NCBI GenBank assembly: GCA_017616955.1
Contig: JAFZXD010000039.1
Location: 1-9,557, forward strand
Reading direction: 5' to 3'
Source of the DNA: Eubacterium sp.
GTDB lineage: Bacteria > Bacillota > Clostridia > Lachnospirales > Lachnospiraceae
DNA: 9,557 nucleotides
The translations under genes and the position numbers were made by a program. Every line of letters begins with the position of its first letter. Within the stretch, counting starts at the first letter, position 1. The notes under the pieces are model-generated. The model did no database searches and was not told the DNA's origin. It saw only the letters and a program-made list of their open reading frames with translations. Shown piece by piece: positions 1 to 6,680 of the stretch.

Positions 1-1
1 A

Positions 2-1570
2 ATGACACTTCAGAATGAGCCTCATCTTACACTTCGTCAGGCTGAGGTTTCAGAGCTTATATATGAGCCTATAGAGGGAAATGAAAATGCACAGTACAAG
101 GTTACGGGTGTTAAGACATTTTCGGGAGCTATATACCATGCAAAGGCTGTGGTGCTCTGTACGGGTGTTTATCTGAAGGCTATGTGTATCTACGGTGACA
201 CCATAACTTACACGGGACCGAACGGACTCATGTCTGCCGATCATCTGTCGGATTCCATGACAGATGCCGGAATTCCTCTTAGAAGATTCAAGACAGGAAC
301 TCCTCCGAGACTGGACAGAAAGTCCATCGACTTTTCAAAGATGAGCGAGCAGAAAGGTGACGAGCATATCCAGCCGTTCTCGTTCACAAATACAGAAGAA
401 GATATCAAGAGAGAGCAGATATCCTGCTGGCTCACTTATACAAGTGAAGAAACACATGAGATAATTCATGAGAATATAGACAGATCTCCGCTTTACTCCG
501 GAGTTATAAAGGGAACGGGTCCGAGATACTGCCCATCCATTGAAGATAAGGTTATGAAGTTTCCGGACAAGGACAGACATCAGCTCTTTGTTGAGCCTGA
601 GGGCGAGTTCACGTCGGAAATGTACCTCGATGGTCTGTCATCATCAATGCCTGAAGATGTGCAGTACAGAATGGTTCATTCCATCCCGGGACTGGAAAAT
701 GCAAAGATAGTAAGACCGGCATATGCCATAGAATATGATTGTATATCTGCTACGGATCTTAAACCGTCGCTGGAATTCAAATCAGTAGACGGACTTTTTT
801 CTGCGGGACAGATAAATGGTTCCAGTGGATATGAAGAAGCCGGAGCTCAGGGACTTATGGCAGGAATCAATGCAGCCAGAAAGCTCCAAGGCAAGGAGCC
901 GGTTGTGCTTTCGAGATCTGACGGATACATCGGGGTTCTTATAGACGATCTGGTTACAAAAGAAACCAGAGAGCCTTACAGAATGATGACAAGCCGTGCC
1001 GAATACAGACTTCTTCTGAGACAGGATAACGCAGATCTCAGACTTACGGATATAGGACATGAGATAGGTCTTATAGATGATGAAAGATATGCACATTTCT
1101 GTGAGAAGAGACGACTTATAGAATCAGAGATAGAGAGACTTAAGAGTATTATGATAGGAGCCGGTAAAGAGACTCAGGAATTCCTGGCCAAGAATAACAG
1201 TTCTCCTATTCATACGGCTGTATCTATAGCTGATATCATAAGAAGACCGGAGTTCAGTTATGAAAGTGTTAAAGAGCTGGATAAGGACAGACCGGATCTT
1301 CCGCTTACATCAGAGATAGTTGAACAGATAGATATATCTATTAAATATGAAGGCTATATTGAAAGACAGAAACGTCAGGTAGAACACTTCCAGAAGATGG
1401 AAGAGAAGAAGATACCTGCGGACATTGATTACTCGAAGGTTAAGAATCTCCGAATTGAAGCAAGACAGAAGCTTGAGGCCGTAAGACCTCAGTCGATAGG
1501 TCAGGCTTCGCGAATATCAGGAGTATCACCTGCGGATGTAACCATGATAATGCTATATCTTAACATATAG
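2..1570 (+). CDS. mnmG: tRNA uridine-5-carboxymethylaminomethyl(34) synthesis enzyme MnmG, 5'-truncated by window edge
   Basis: With MnmE, MnmG installs the (carboxymethyl)aminomethyl group on wobble U34 of certain tRNAs, using FAD, NADH and a folate donor in the cytosol. The 522 visible residues match the family from about residue 105 onward. The N-terminal FAD-binding GxGxxG and CNPSIGG regions must lie upstream of the window, and the Met at base 2 is almost certainly internal. Visible landmarks are KTGTPPRLD (97-105), the catalytic-cysteine motif GPRYCPSIEDK (173-183, C177), EPEG (198-201), AGQINGSSGYEEAGAQG (268-284) and EPYRMMTSRAEYRLLLRQDNADLRL (324-348 overall). The C-terminal tRNA-binding helical domain ends with SIGQASRISGVSP (498-510). 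The C-terminus looks complete and the frame is intact. The exonuclease gene begins 14 bases after the stop codon, so the two are probably cotranscribed. Identification is very secure. Confidence 0.97.
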   Translation: MTLQNEPHLTLRQAEVSELIYEPIEGNENAQYKVTGVKTFSGAIYHAKAVVLCTGVYLKAMCIYGDTITYTGPNGLMSADHLSDSMTDAGIPLRRFKTGTPPRLDRKSIDFSKMSEQKGDEHIQPFSFTNTEEDIKREQISCWLTYTSEETHEIIHENIDRSPLYSGVIKGTGPRYCPSIEDKVMKFPDKDRHQLFVEPEGEFTSEMYLDGLSSSMPEDVQYRMVHSIPGLENAKIVRPAYAIEYDCISATDLKPSLEFKSVDGLFSAGQINGSSGYEEAGAQGLMAGINAARKLQGKEPVVLSRSDGYIGVLIDDLVTKETREPYRMMTSRAEYRLLLRQDNADLRLTDIGHEIGLIDDERYAHFCEKRRLIESEIERLKSIMIGAGKETQEFLAKNNSSPIHTAVSIADIIRRPEFSYESVKELDKDRPDLPLTSEIVEQIDISIKYEGYIERQKRQVEHFQKMEEKKIPADIDYSKVKNLRIEARQKLEAVRPQSIGQASRISGVSPADVTMIMLYLNI

Positions 1571-1575
1571 AGGGA
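1569..1575 (+). promoter_or_regulatory. Ribosome binding site supporting a GTG start
   Basis: AGAGGGA overlaps the mnmG stop codon and sits 9 bases before the GTG at 1585. No ATG in this frame would keep the conserved first beta strand with its DLEWN motif, so the GTG is the chosen start. Confidence 0.7.
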
Positions 1576-1584
1576 TTAGAATCA

Positions 1585-2580
1585 GTGAACTATATAGTTT
1601 TTGACCTGGAATGGAATCAGAGTCCCGGTGGTAGGGCAGGCGAGCATCCCAGGATGCCATTTGAAATAATCGAAATAGGGGCCGTGCGCCTTGATGACAG
1701 TTTCTCCTTAACAGGGGAATTTCGTCGTCTTGTAAAACCAAAACTTTATACAAAGCTTCATAAGTATATAAAGGATATCCTTAGCTACGATGAAGAGGTT
1801 CTGAAAGAAGAAGGTGTTTCGTTTAAGGATGCCTGTACCGATTTTCTGGAGTGGTGTGGTGAAGGAAGCAATGATGGATACTTCTTCTGTTCGTGGGGAC
1901 CATCGGATCTTCATACACTTCAGAATAATATGGACTTCTATAATATGGAGAAGATGGATTTTCCGCTCAGATTCTATGATGTTCAGCAGATATATGCGGA
2001 GAAGTATTCCAAGACTCACAGCGTATGCAAGCTTGAGAAAGCGATAGAGCATCTCAAACTGAATGAGGACAGACCTTATCACGCAGCTATAAATGATGCA
2101 TATTACACAGCCAGAGTCATGCAGGATGGCGGACTTGGCGATATAACAGAGAAATATGTGTACGATACTTACCGTCATCCGAAGAGAAAAAGTCAGAATA
2201 TTCATGATTTTCATGATGGAATATTTGAGGAAATTCTTGGAGAGTACGGTACCAAGAAAGAAGCTCTTTCGGATAAGCATGTTACAGATATAAGATGTGC
2301 TGTCTGCGGTAAGAAAACGACAAATATCATAAAGACATTTCAGATTAACAACACTACATGTATGGGTGTAGGAAAATGTTATAAGCACGGACGAATGCTT
2401 TCAACATTGAAGCTCCGCCCGGCGTCTGACAGTTCGGATTCGGTTTTCGTTGTAAAGAAGGTCATCCCTATCAATAAAACGCGCTTTAAAGAGATACGCG
2501 TTAAGAAGGATGTCATCGCCGAGAAAAAGCGCGAGAAAGACCGTAAATACAAAGAAAGAAAACTGGAATCGGATGATTAA
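1585..2580 (+). CDS. DEDDh-type 3'-5' exonuclease with C-terminal Cys/His cluster and basic tail
   Basis: This is a 331-residue protein of the RNase T / DNA polymerase III epsilon exonuclease superfamily, which removes nucleotides from 3' ends using two metal ions. The acidic residues of the DEDDh signature are visible: D7 and E9 in FDLEWN, D108 in WGPSDLHTLQ, and H166 with D171 in HAAINDAYYTAR. The exonuclease fold ends near residue 185. Beyond it comes a linker, then C238 and C241 (CxxC), C259, C265 and H268, which could form a small zinc ribbon. A strongly Lys/Arg-rich tail (about 300-327) follows and could bind nucleic acid. As I recall, clostridia carry similar proteins annotated only as exonuclease, and the substrate (RNA or DNA) is not known to me. 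The gene follows mnmG by 14 bases and converges with rsmG. The fold is secure; the role is open. Confidence 0.88.
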   Translation: MNYIVFDLEWNQSPGGRAGEHPRMPFEIIEIGAVRLDDSFSLTGEFRRLVKPKLYTKLHKYIKDILSYDEEVLKEEGVSFKDACTDFLEWCGEGSNDGYFFCSWGPSDLHTLQNNMDFYNMEKMDFPLRFYDVQQIYAEKYSKTHSVCKLEKAIEHLKLNEDRPYHAAINDAYYTARVMQDGGLGDITEKYVYDTYRHPKRKSQNIHDFHDGIFEEILGEYGTKKEALSDKHVTDIRCAVCGKKTTNIIKTFQINNTTCMGVGKCYKHGRMLSTLKLRPASDSSDSVFVVKKVIPINKTRFKEIRVKKDVIAEKKREKDRKYKERKLESDD

Positions 2581-2615
2581 TGGATGAAAACGGGTGATAA
2601 TCTCTGAGTAAGAGG

Positions 2616-3338
2616 CTACAGAGGTTCTTTGCGCTGTATTCCGGCTTTTCGAGGATATGCTTTGGGAGTTTTCTTCTGTTTTTCAATCACGACGAAACTT
2701 CTATGGATATCTGAATCGGCAAGGCTGAAGGTTATGGTATCACATAGTCTGCCACCAAGGACTGAGATTGCATTACTTGCGGTTTTCAGTTCTTCTTCTA
2801 TTTCGCCGGATTTATAGGCAACAAAATATCCACCCACCTTGGCGTAAGGAAGACAATACTCTGTGAGAACATTCTGGCTGGCGACAGCTCTTGATACGAC
2901 AAAATCAAAGTTGTCTCTGAGTTTGGGATTTCTTGCACCTTCTTCAGCTCTTGAATGAATAGTGGTTACATTATTCAGATTAAGTTCGGAGATTACTTCG
3001 TCCAGAAAACGAATACGTTTATTCAGAGAATCAAGTAAAGTAAGATGAATATCAGGGAATGCTATCTTGAGAGGGATTCCCGGAAAACCTGCACCTGTAC
3101 CAACATCGATCACACTTACCGGTGAATCAGAGATACGGGAGCATTCTTTTACCGCCTGTATAAGAGACAGACTGTCTGCGAAATGCTTAAGATCGAATTC
3201 ATCACTGTCTGTTATAGCGGTAAGATTCATCACCTTATTACGCTCGATTACCATATTTTTGTATATTTCGAAGGCATTAAGCTGTTCTTCGGAGAGATTT
3301 ATTCCAAGAAGCTCAACGTATTCTTTAAGTTTACCCAT
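2616..3338 (-). CDS. rsmG: 16S rRNA (guanine(527)-N(7))-methyltransferase RsmG
   Basis: RsmG (GidB) methylates N7 of G527 in 16S rRNA from S-adenosylmethionine; its loss is known to give low-level streptomycin resistance in several bacteria. The 240-residue length is normal. Visible motifs are NLTAI (38-42), KHFADSL (51-57), the SAM-binding loop VIDVGTGAGFPGIPL (76-90), the acidic ribose-binding D103 in LLDS, SRAVA (149-153) near the catalytic pocket, and the C-terminal PRKAGIQRKEPL (229-240), where the usual Pro after GI is Gln. The ATG start has AGAGGT (minus strand, 3347-3352) 8 bases upstream. The gene is on the opposite strand from mnmG and its stop is 36 bases from the exonuclease stop, so it is transcribed alone from the divergent region at 3339-3490. 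Very secure. Confidence 0.97.
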   Translation of the reverse strand: MGKLKEYVELLGINLSEEQLNAFEIYKNMVIERNKVMNLTAITDSDEFDLKHFADSLSLIQAVKECSRISDSPVSVIDVGTGAGFPGIPLKIAFPDIHLTLLDSLNKRIRFLDEVISELNLNNVTTIHSRAEEGARNPKLRDNFDFVVSRAVASQNVLTEYCLPYAKVGGYFVAYKSGEIEEELKTASNAISVLGGRLCDTITFSLADSDIHRSFVVIEKQKKTPKAYPRKAGIQRKEPL

Positions 3339-3381
3339 TGGCGTTTACCTCTGATTCATTATTGTTTTTCTCTATTTGTAT

Positions 3382-3410
3382 AGGATAGAATAAAGAGCTG
3401 ATAAATGCAA
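3382..3410 (-). promoter_or_regulatory. Candidate sigma-A promoter for rsmG
   Basis: On the minus strand TTGCAT (3405-3410) is followed after 17 bases by TATCCT (3382-3387), about 40 bases before the rsmG start codon. Both boxes are imperfect, but the spacing is ideal and the place is right. A TATTCT lies close by and could serve instead. Confidence 0.4.
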
Positions 3411-3423
3411 GTAAAGAAAACTG

Positions 3424-3468
3424 TTTAAAAAGATTAAAAACTGTGATATGATGACGGGTGGTTATAAT
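3424..3468 (+). promoter_or_regulatory. Candidate promoter(s) for the LCP operon
   Basis: Two -10 elements are possible. The first is TATGAT (3447-3452) with an extended TG (3444-3445) and TTTAAA (3424-3429) 17 bases upstream; this would give a leader of about 30 bases that includes the whole ribosome binding site. The second is a perfect TATAAT (3463-3468) with no good -35 box; it would start transcription about 15 bases before the ATG. The sequence alone does not decide between them. Confidence 0.45.
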
Positions 3469-3477
3469 ATCATTGTG

Positions 3478-3484
3478 AAAAGGA
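3478..3484 (+). promoter_or_regulatory. Ribosome binding site fixing the LCP start at ATG 3491
   Basis: AAAAGGA ends 6 bases before ATG 3491. A TTG at 3485 opens the same frame two codons earlier but touches the Shine-Dalgarno sequence and cannot be used efficiently. Confidence 0.7.
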
Positions 3485-3490
3485 TTGGTT

Positions 3491-5053
3491 ATGAAAGCAT
3501 TAAAAGCAACAGCGTATGTTTTGGCAGTACTTGAGATAATAGTATCGTTAGCTGCCATTTATTTTGCTATGTCAACAAAGATGGTTCCATTTGTTTTGGG
3601 ACTTGTCGGAGCTATAATACTGATGGCATTTCCTGTCATCGTATTTCTTCTTGCGAAAAAGGAGAGTAAGAAGACCAGACTGATGGCTATCGTAGTAGCG
3701 TCCATTATGTGTATAATAATGGGAATAGCTGCCTATTATCTGTCAGTTACATCAAGAGCTATCGACAGCGTGACAGGATCAACAGTAGAGGTTGATGAGA
3801 TTAATGTATACGTTTCGAAGGATGATGCAGTTGCATCTATTAATGAAGCGGTTTCGAACAATTATGTATTTGGTATCGTTTCTACAGATGATTCAAATCA
3901 TATAAACGAAACGATTGAAAAGATTGAGAAGGACCTGGATAGTACAATTCAGACTCAGGAATATGATTCGATATTCTCACTTATCACTGGATTTGAAGGC
4001 GGAGAGATTCAGTCATTTATAACAAATGAAGGAACAGTTCTTGCGCTTGACAGTTCAGAGAATTATCTTGGTTACTCCGGAAACCTGAAGGTTATAATGG
4101 AGAATACCATCAAAGAGAAGCTGAAGGAAGATACTAAGCAGGTGATCGATAAAGATACATTCTGTGTATACTTCAGTGGTATTGATACATTTGGCTCAGT
4201 TACAGCAAGAAGCCGAAGCGATGTAAATATCATAGGTGTAGTGAACAATAAGACGAAGACTATTCTTCTTCTTTCTACACCAAGAGATTACTTTATCGAA
4301 CTTTCCAATTCAAATGGAAAGAAAGATAAGCTTACACATGCCGGTATCTATGGAATAGATGTGTCTATGGAGTCACTGGAGATGCTTTACAATGTAGATC
4401 TCAGTTACTACGTACGTATTAACTTCTCAGGATTCCAGGATATCATAAATACCCTGGGTGGTGTTGATGTATACTCAGAGCAGGAATTTGAATCTGTTAC
4501 GGAAGAAGGAACATATTATTATGATGCGGGAATCAATCACCTGAATGGTGAAGAGGCTCTTGGATTTGCCAGAGCAAGATACGCATTTATTGACGGTGAC
4601 AGACAGCGTGGTCGTAACCAGATGCAGGTTATTAAGGCTACTATAGAGAAGCTTGAGTCAAAAGAGACACTTAAGAACTATGCTACACTTATGGATAACA
4701 TGTCAGGTTCTTTCCAGACAGATATGACAAAAGACAATATCGGATATCTTGTTCAGAGCACTCTGGATGAGGGCGGATGGAAAGTTCTTACATATAGTGT
4801 AAGTGGTTCTGATGCAGAAGAAGTATGTTATTCTCTCGGTGGTTCGGCTTATGTTATGCTACCTAATGAAGCTGATGTTGATTATGGAACAGAGCTTATC
4901 TATAAGGTATTGAGTGGACAGAGCCTTACACAGGATGAGATAAATGAATATATAGAAAAGAAAGACAATGAAGATAACATAACAGAGCAGTCATTTGAGG
5001 AAGAGACAGACGAAAGTGAATCTTCAGATAGCGAATCTTCGGAAGTTGAGTAA
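3491..5053 (+). CDS. LCP (LytR-CpsA-Psr) family membrane protein with three N-terminal TM segments and an extra extracellular domain
   Basis: LCP proteins transfer lipid-linked anionic glycopolymers such as teichoic acid or capsule onto peptidoglycan on the outer face of the membrane. In this 520-residue protein, three hydrophobic segments (about 4-28, 32-55, 63-85) precede a 130-residue extracellular region. The LCP core spans about 224-390: YFSGIDTFG (227-235), SRSDVNI (241-247) with D244, STPRDYFIEL (262-271) with R265, KLTHAGIYG (280-288), GGVDVY (323-328), and GFARARY...DGDRQRGRNQMQ (358-379), which holds the Arg/Asp residues that bind pyrophosphate and metal in the family. The region at about 122-187 (FGIVSTDD..., EYDSIFSL, GGEIQSFITNEG) resembles part of a solute-binding-protein fold; that is inference. 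The C-terminal tail is acidic and Ser/Glu-rich. It is the first gene of the operon, and the next gene starts 35 bases downstream. The LCP call is secure; the polymer it handles is unknown. Confidence 0.93.
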   Translation: MKALKATAYVLAVLEIIVSLAAIYFAMSTKMVPFVLGLVGAIILMAFPVIVFLLAKKESKKTRLMAIVVASIMCIIMGIAAYYLSVTSRAIDSVTGSTVEVDEINVYVSKDDAVASINEAVSNNYVFGIVSTDDSNHINETIEKIEKDLDSTIQTQEYDSIFSLITGFEGGEIQSFITNEGTVLALDSSENYLGYSGNLKVIMENTIKEKLKEDTKQVIDKDTFCVYFSGIDTFGSVTARSRSDVNIIGVVNNKTKTILLLSTPRDYFIELSNSNGKKDKLTHAGIYGIDVSMESLEMLYNVDLSYYVRINFSGFQDIINTLGGVDVYSEQEFESVTEEGTYYYDAGINHLNGEEALGFARARYAFIDGDRQRGRNQMQVIKATIEKLESKETLKNYATLMDNMSGSFQTDMTKDNIGYLVQSTLDEGGWKVLTYSVSGSDAEEVCYSLGGSAYVMLPNEADVDYGTELIYKVLSGQSLTQDEINEYIEKKDNEDNITEQSFEEETDESESSDSESSEVE

Positions 5054-5088
5054 GTTTCACACATTTCTATGAGAAAGAGGGAAATAGT

Positions 5089-6009
5089 ATGGATAATAAG
5101 GGACCTGTTCTAGTAATTATGGCAGCCGGACTTGGCAGTAGATTTAAGGGACTGAAGCAGATTCAGAACGTTGATGATGACGGACATATTCTTATGGATT
5201 ATGCGATTTACGATGCTATCGAAGCAGGCTTTTCTGAGATAGTTTTCATTATCAGAAAAGATTTTGAGGATAAGTTTAAGGCTGCTATAGGTGATCGTAT
5301 AGCTAAGAAGATACCGGTTACCTATGTATATCAGTCATTGGAATCTATACCTTCTGATATAGAGATACCTAAAAACAGAGTAAAGCCATGGGGTACAACT
5401 CATGCGCTTTGGAGTGCACGTGAAGCACTTAAAGGTAAGAAATTCCTTACCATAAATGCTGACGATTTCTATGGAAGAGGCGCATACACTGCAGCTTATG
5501 ATTTTCTTGTAAATGCAAAGAGTGCCGGAGAGCATGGATGTATATGTTATGATCTCGTTAAGACACTCAGTCCTACAGGAACTGTAAGCCGTGGAATCTG
5601 TCAGATTGATGAAACAAATATGCTCTTAAGAATAGACGAGAGAAAGAATATTAAGCTTGAGGACGAAAGAGGATACTATACTCTTGATAATGGAGCTTCT
5701 TATCACCTTATTCCGAATGGAGCTCTTGCATCGATGAACCTCTGGGCTTTCAGTGAAGGATTTATAGATGATATCACTGTCAGCTTCGCAGATAGATTTG
5801 AAGAAGGCGTAAAAGAGAATCCGGATACTTTTGAGGAAACAATATCGGATGCGGTTCAGAGCATTCTCGAGAGAGATAAGGGAACTGTAAAGTGTATTCC
5901 GGTTGAAGAAAAGTGGTTCGGAATGACCTATCTTGAGGAACTTAATATTGTAAAAGACAGACTCCGTGAATTAAGAGAGGAAGGTGTGTATGTCCAGGAT
6001 AAGTGGTAA
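5089..6009 (+). CDS. Nucleotidyltransferase family protein (sugar-phosphate NTP transferase fold)
   Basis: This is a 306-residue cytosolic enzyme of the NTP_transferase family, which makes nucleotide-activated sugars or alcohols (NDP-X) from NTP and X-phosphate. The nucleotide-binding loop is MAAGLGSRFKGLKQ (11-24), with R18 and K23 in the usual activating positions. PWGTTHAL (100-107) matches the base-recognition G-T-A-H-A region, and NADDFYG (123-129) carries the metal-binding aspartate D125. Later landmarks are NGAS...GALASMNLWAF (201-221) and EKWFGMTY (274-281). The start at ATG 5089 has GAGGG 7 bases upstream. It lies between an LCP protein and a 4-TM protein, which hints that it supplies an activated precursor for a surface polymer. 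The sequence does not tell the substrate (glucose-1-P, another sugar-1-P or choline-P are all possible), so no gene symbol is given. Confidence 0.88.
   Translation: MDNKGPVLVIMAAGLGSRFKGLKQIQNVDDDGHILMDYAIYDAIEAGFSEIVFIIRKDFEDKFKAAIGDRIAKKIPVTYVYQSLESIPSDIEIPKNRVKPWGTTHALWSAREALKGKKFLTINADDFYGRGAYTAAYDFLVNAKSAGEHGCICYDLVKTLSPTGTVSRGICQIDETNMLLRIDERKNIKLEDERGYYTLDNGASYHLIPNGALASMNLWAFSEGFIDDITVSFADRFEEGVKENPDTFEETISDAVQSILERDKGTVKCIPVEEKWFGMTYLEELNIVKDRLRELREEGVYVQDKW
5975..5984 (+). promoter_or_regulatory. Ribosome binding site inside the upstream gene, fixing ATG 5990
   Basis: GAGAGGAAGG lies in the last codons of the nucleotidyltransferase. It suits ATG 5990 (9 bases from GAGAGG, 5 from the end of AGGAAGG) and not the in-frame GTG at 5984, which overlaps it. 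Confidence 0.65.
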
Positions 6010-6664
6010 GCATGATTTACCGTTTTATGAAAATCCCAAAGCACATACATATGCAGGAAGAATGTCGCTGATTGGCTGTATTTTGATGGTCGCGGCGGCA
6101 TTTTTGCACTGGAAATTCTTATTTGTCCGTTATACGGAAACGAAGCTCAGCGGATACAGCATCTTTTCTTCCATAAAGAGAGCGCTGGAATCGATGATCG
6201 TAAGAGATTACGATGGAAAAATAACTGAGTGGGCATTTAGTTTTCAGGGAATCCTGCCTATAGCGCTTCTTGTTGTGTATATCATATATGTTCTGTTTAT
6301 GGCTATATTAGGCTTTATGGACCATATAAAAGAAAGAGATATATTTGACAAGGGATATCCGACATTTTTTGCAAGAAAAAAGAAGACAGTCAGATTTATG
6401 CTGGTGATCGGATTAGTGGTTATCTCTGTACTGCTTACGCATACAAAGATGTTTACCGAGCTGGCAAATGACAGTGATCAGTTGTATAACAACTGGGTTT
6501 CTATGATTGACCTGAGTAAGAATTCCGGAGTGTCCGGTTCGAGATATATGTTATGTATTTACAAGCCGGGACCGGGTTGTATAGGATACTTCCTGGGATT
6601 GGGTCTATATGTGGCATCCATAATCTATAGATTTGTTGTAGATACATTGAACGAGGATGCTTAG
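5990..6664 (+). CDS. Uncharacterised four-TM integral membrane protein
   Basis: I do not recognise this 224-residue protein as a named family. It has four hydrophobic segments, at about 26-46, 86-109, 134-151 and 196-217. The N-terminal 22 residues are polar, and a basic cluster (RKKKTVR, 129-135) before the third segment suggests a cytosolic loop there. About 40 residues between segments 1 and 2, and about 45 between 3 and 4, probably face outside. The KPGPGCIGYFLGLGLY stretch (192-207) at the start of the last segment recalls a KPGxGFY-like element I associate with small Firmicute membrane proteins, but that is impression only. It overlaps the nucleotidyltransferase by 20 bases, so translation is likely coupled. 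Its stop is 16 bases from the convergent aroA stop, with no terminator between them. It is a real gene by ribosome binding site, length and operon context. Confidence 0.8.
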   Translation: MSRISGKHDLPFYENPKAHTYAGRMSLIGCILMVAAAFLHWKFLFVRYTETKLSGYSIFSSIKRALESMIVRDYDGKITEWAFSFQGILPIALLVVYIIYVLFMAILGFMDHIKERDIFDKGYPTFFARKKKTVRFMLVIGLVVISVLLTHTKMFTELANDSDQLYNNWVSMIDLSKNSGVSGSRYMLCIYKPGPGCIGYFLGLGLYVASIIYRFVVDTLNEDA

Positions 6665-6680
6665 CACATCCATTTATAAT

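Noticed and set aside
782..1096. 104-codon minus-strand open frame inside mnmG
   Set aside because: Antisense to strongly conserved mnmG codons, and its translation shows no motif I recognise.
1708..2388. 226-codon open frame on the minus strand
   Set aside because: It lies wholly antisense to the exonuclease gene. The translation is rich in Cys, Ser and Ile with no recognisable motif.
2581..2615. Possible bidirectional terminator between the exonuclease and rsmG
   Set aside because: Only a 4-base CTCT/AGAG stem is present and no T run.
5020..5043. Direct repeat of GAATCTTC near the end of the LCP gene
   Set aside because: It encodes the Ser/Glu-rich tail; two short copies are simple low-complexity coding sequence.
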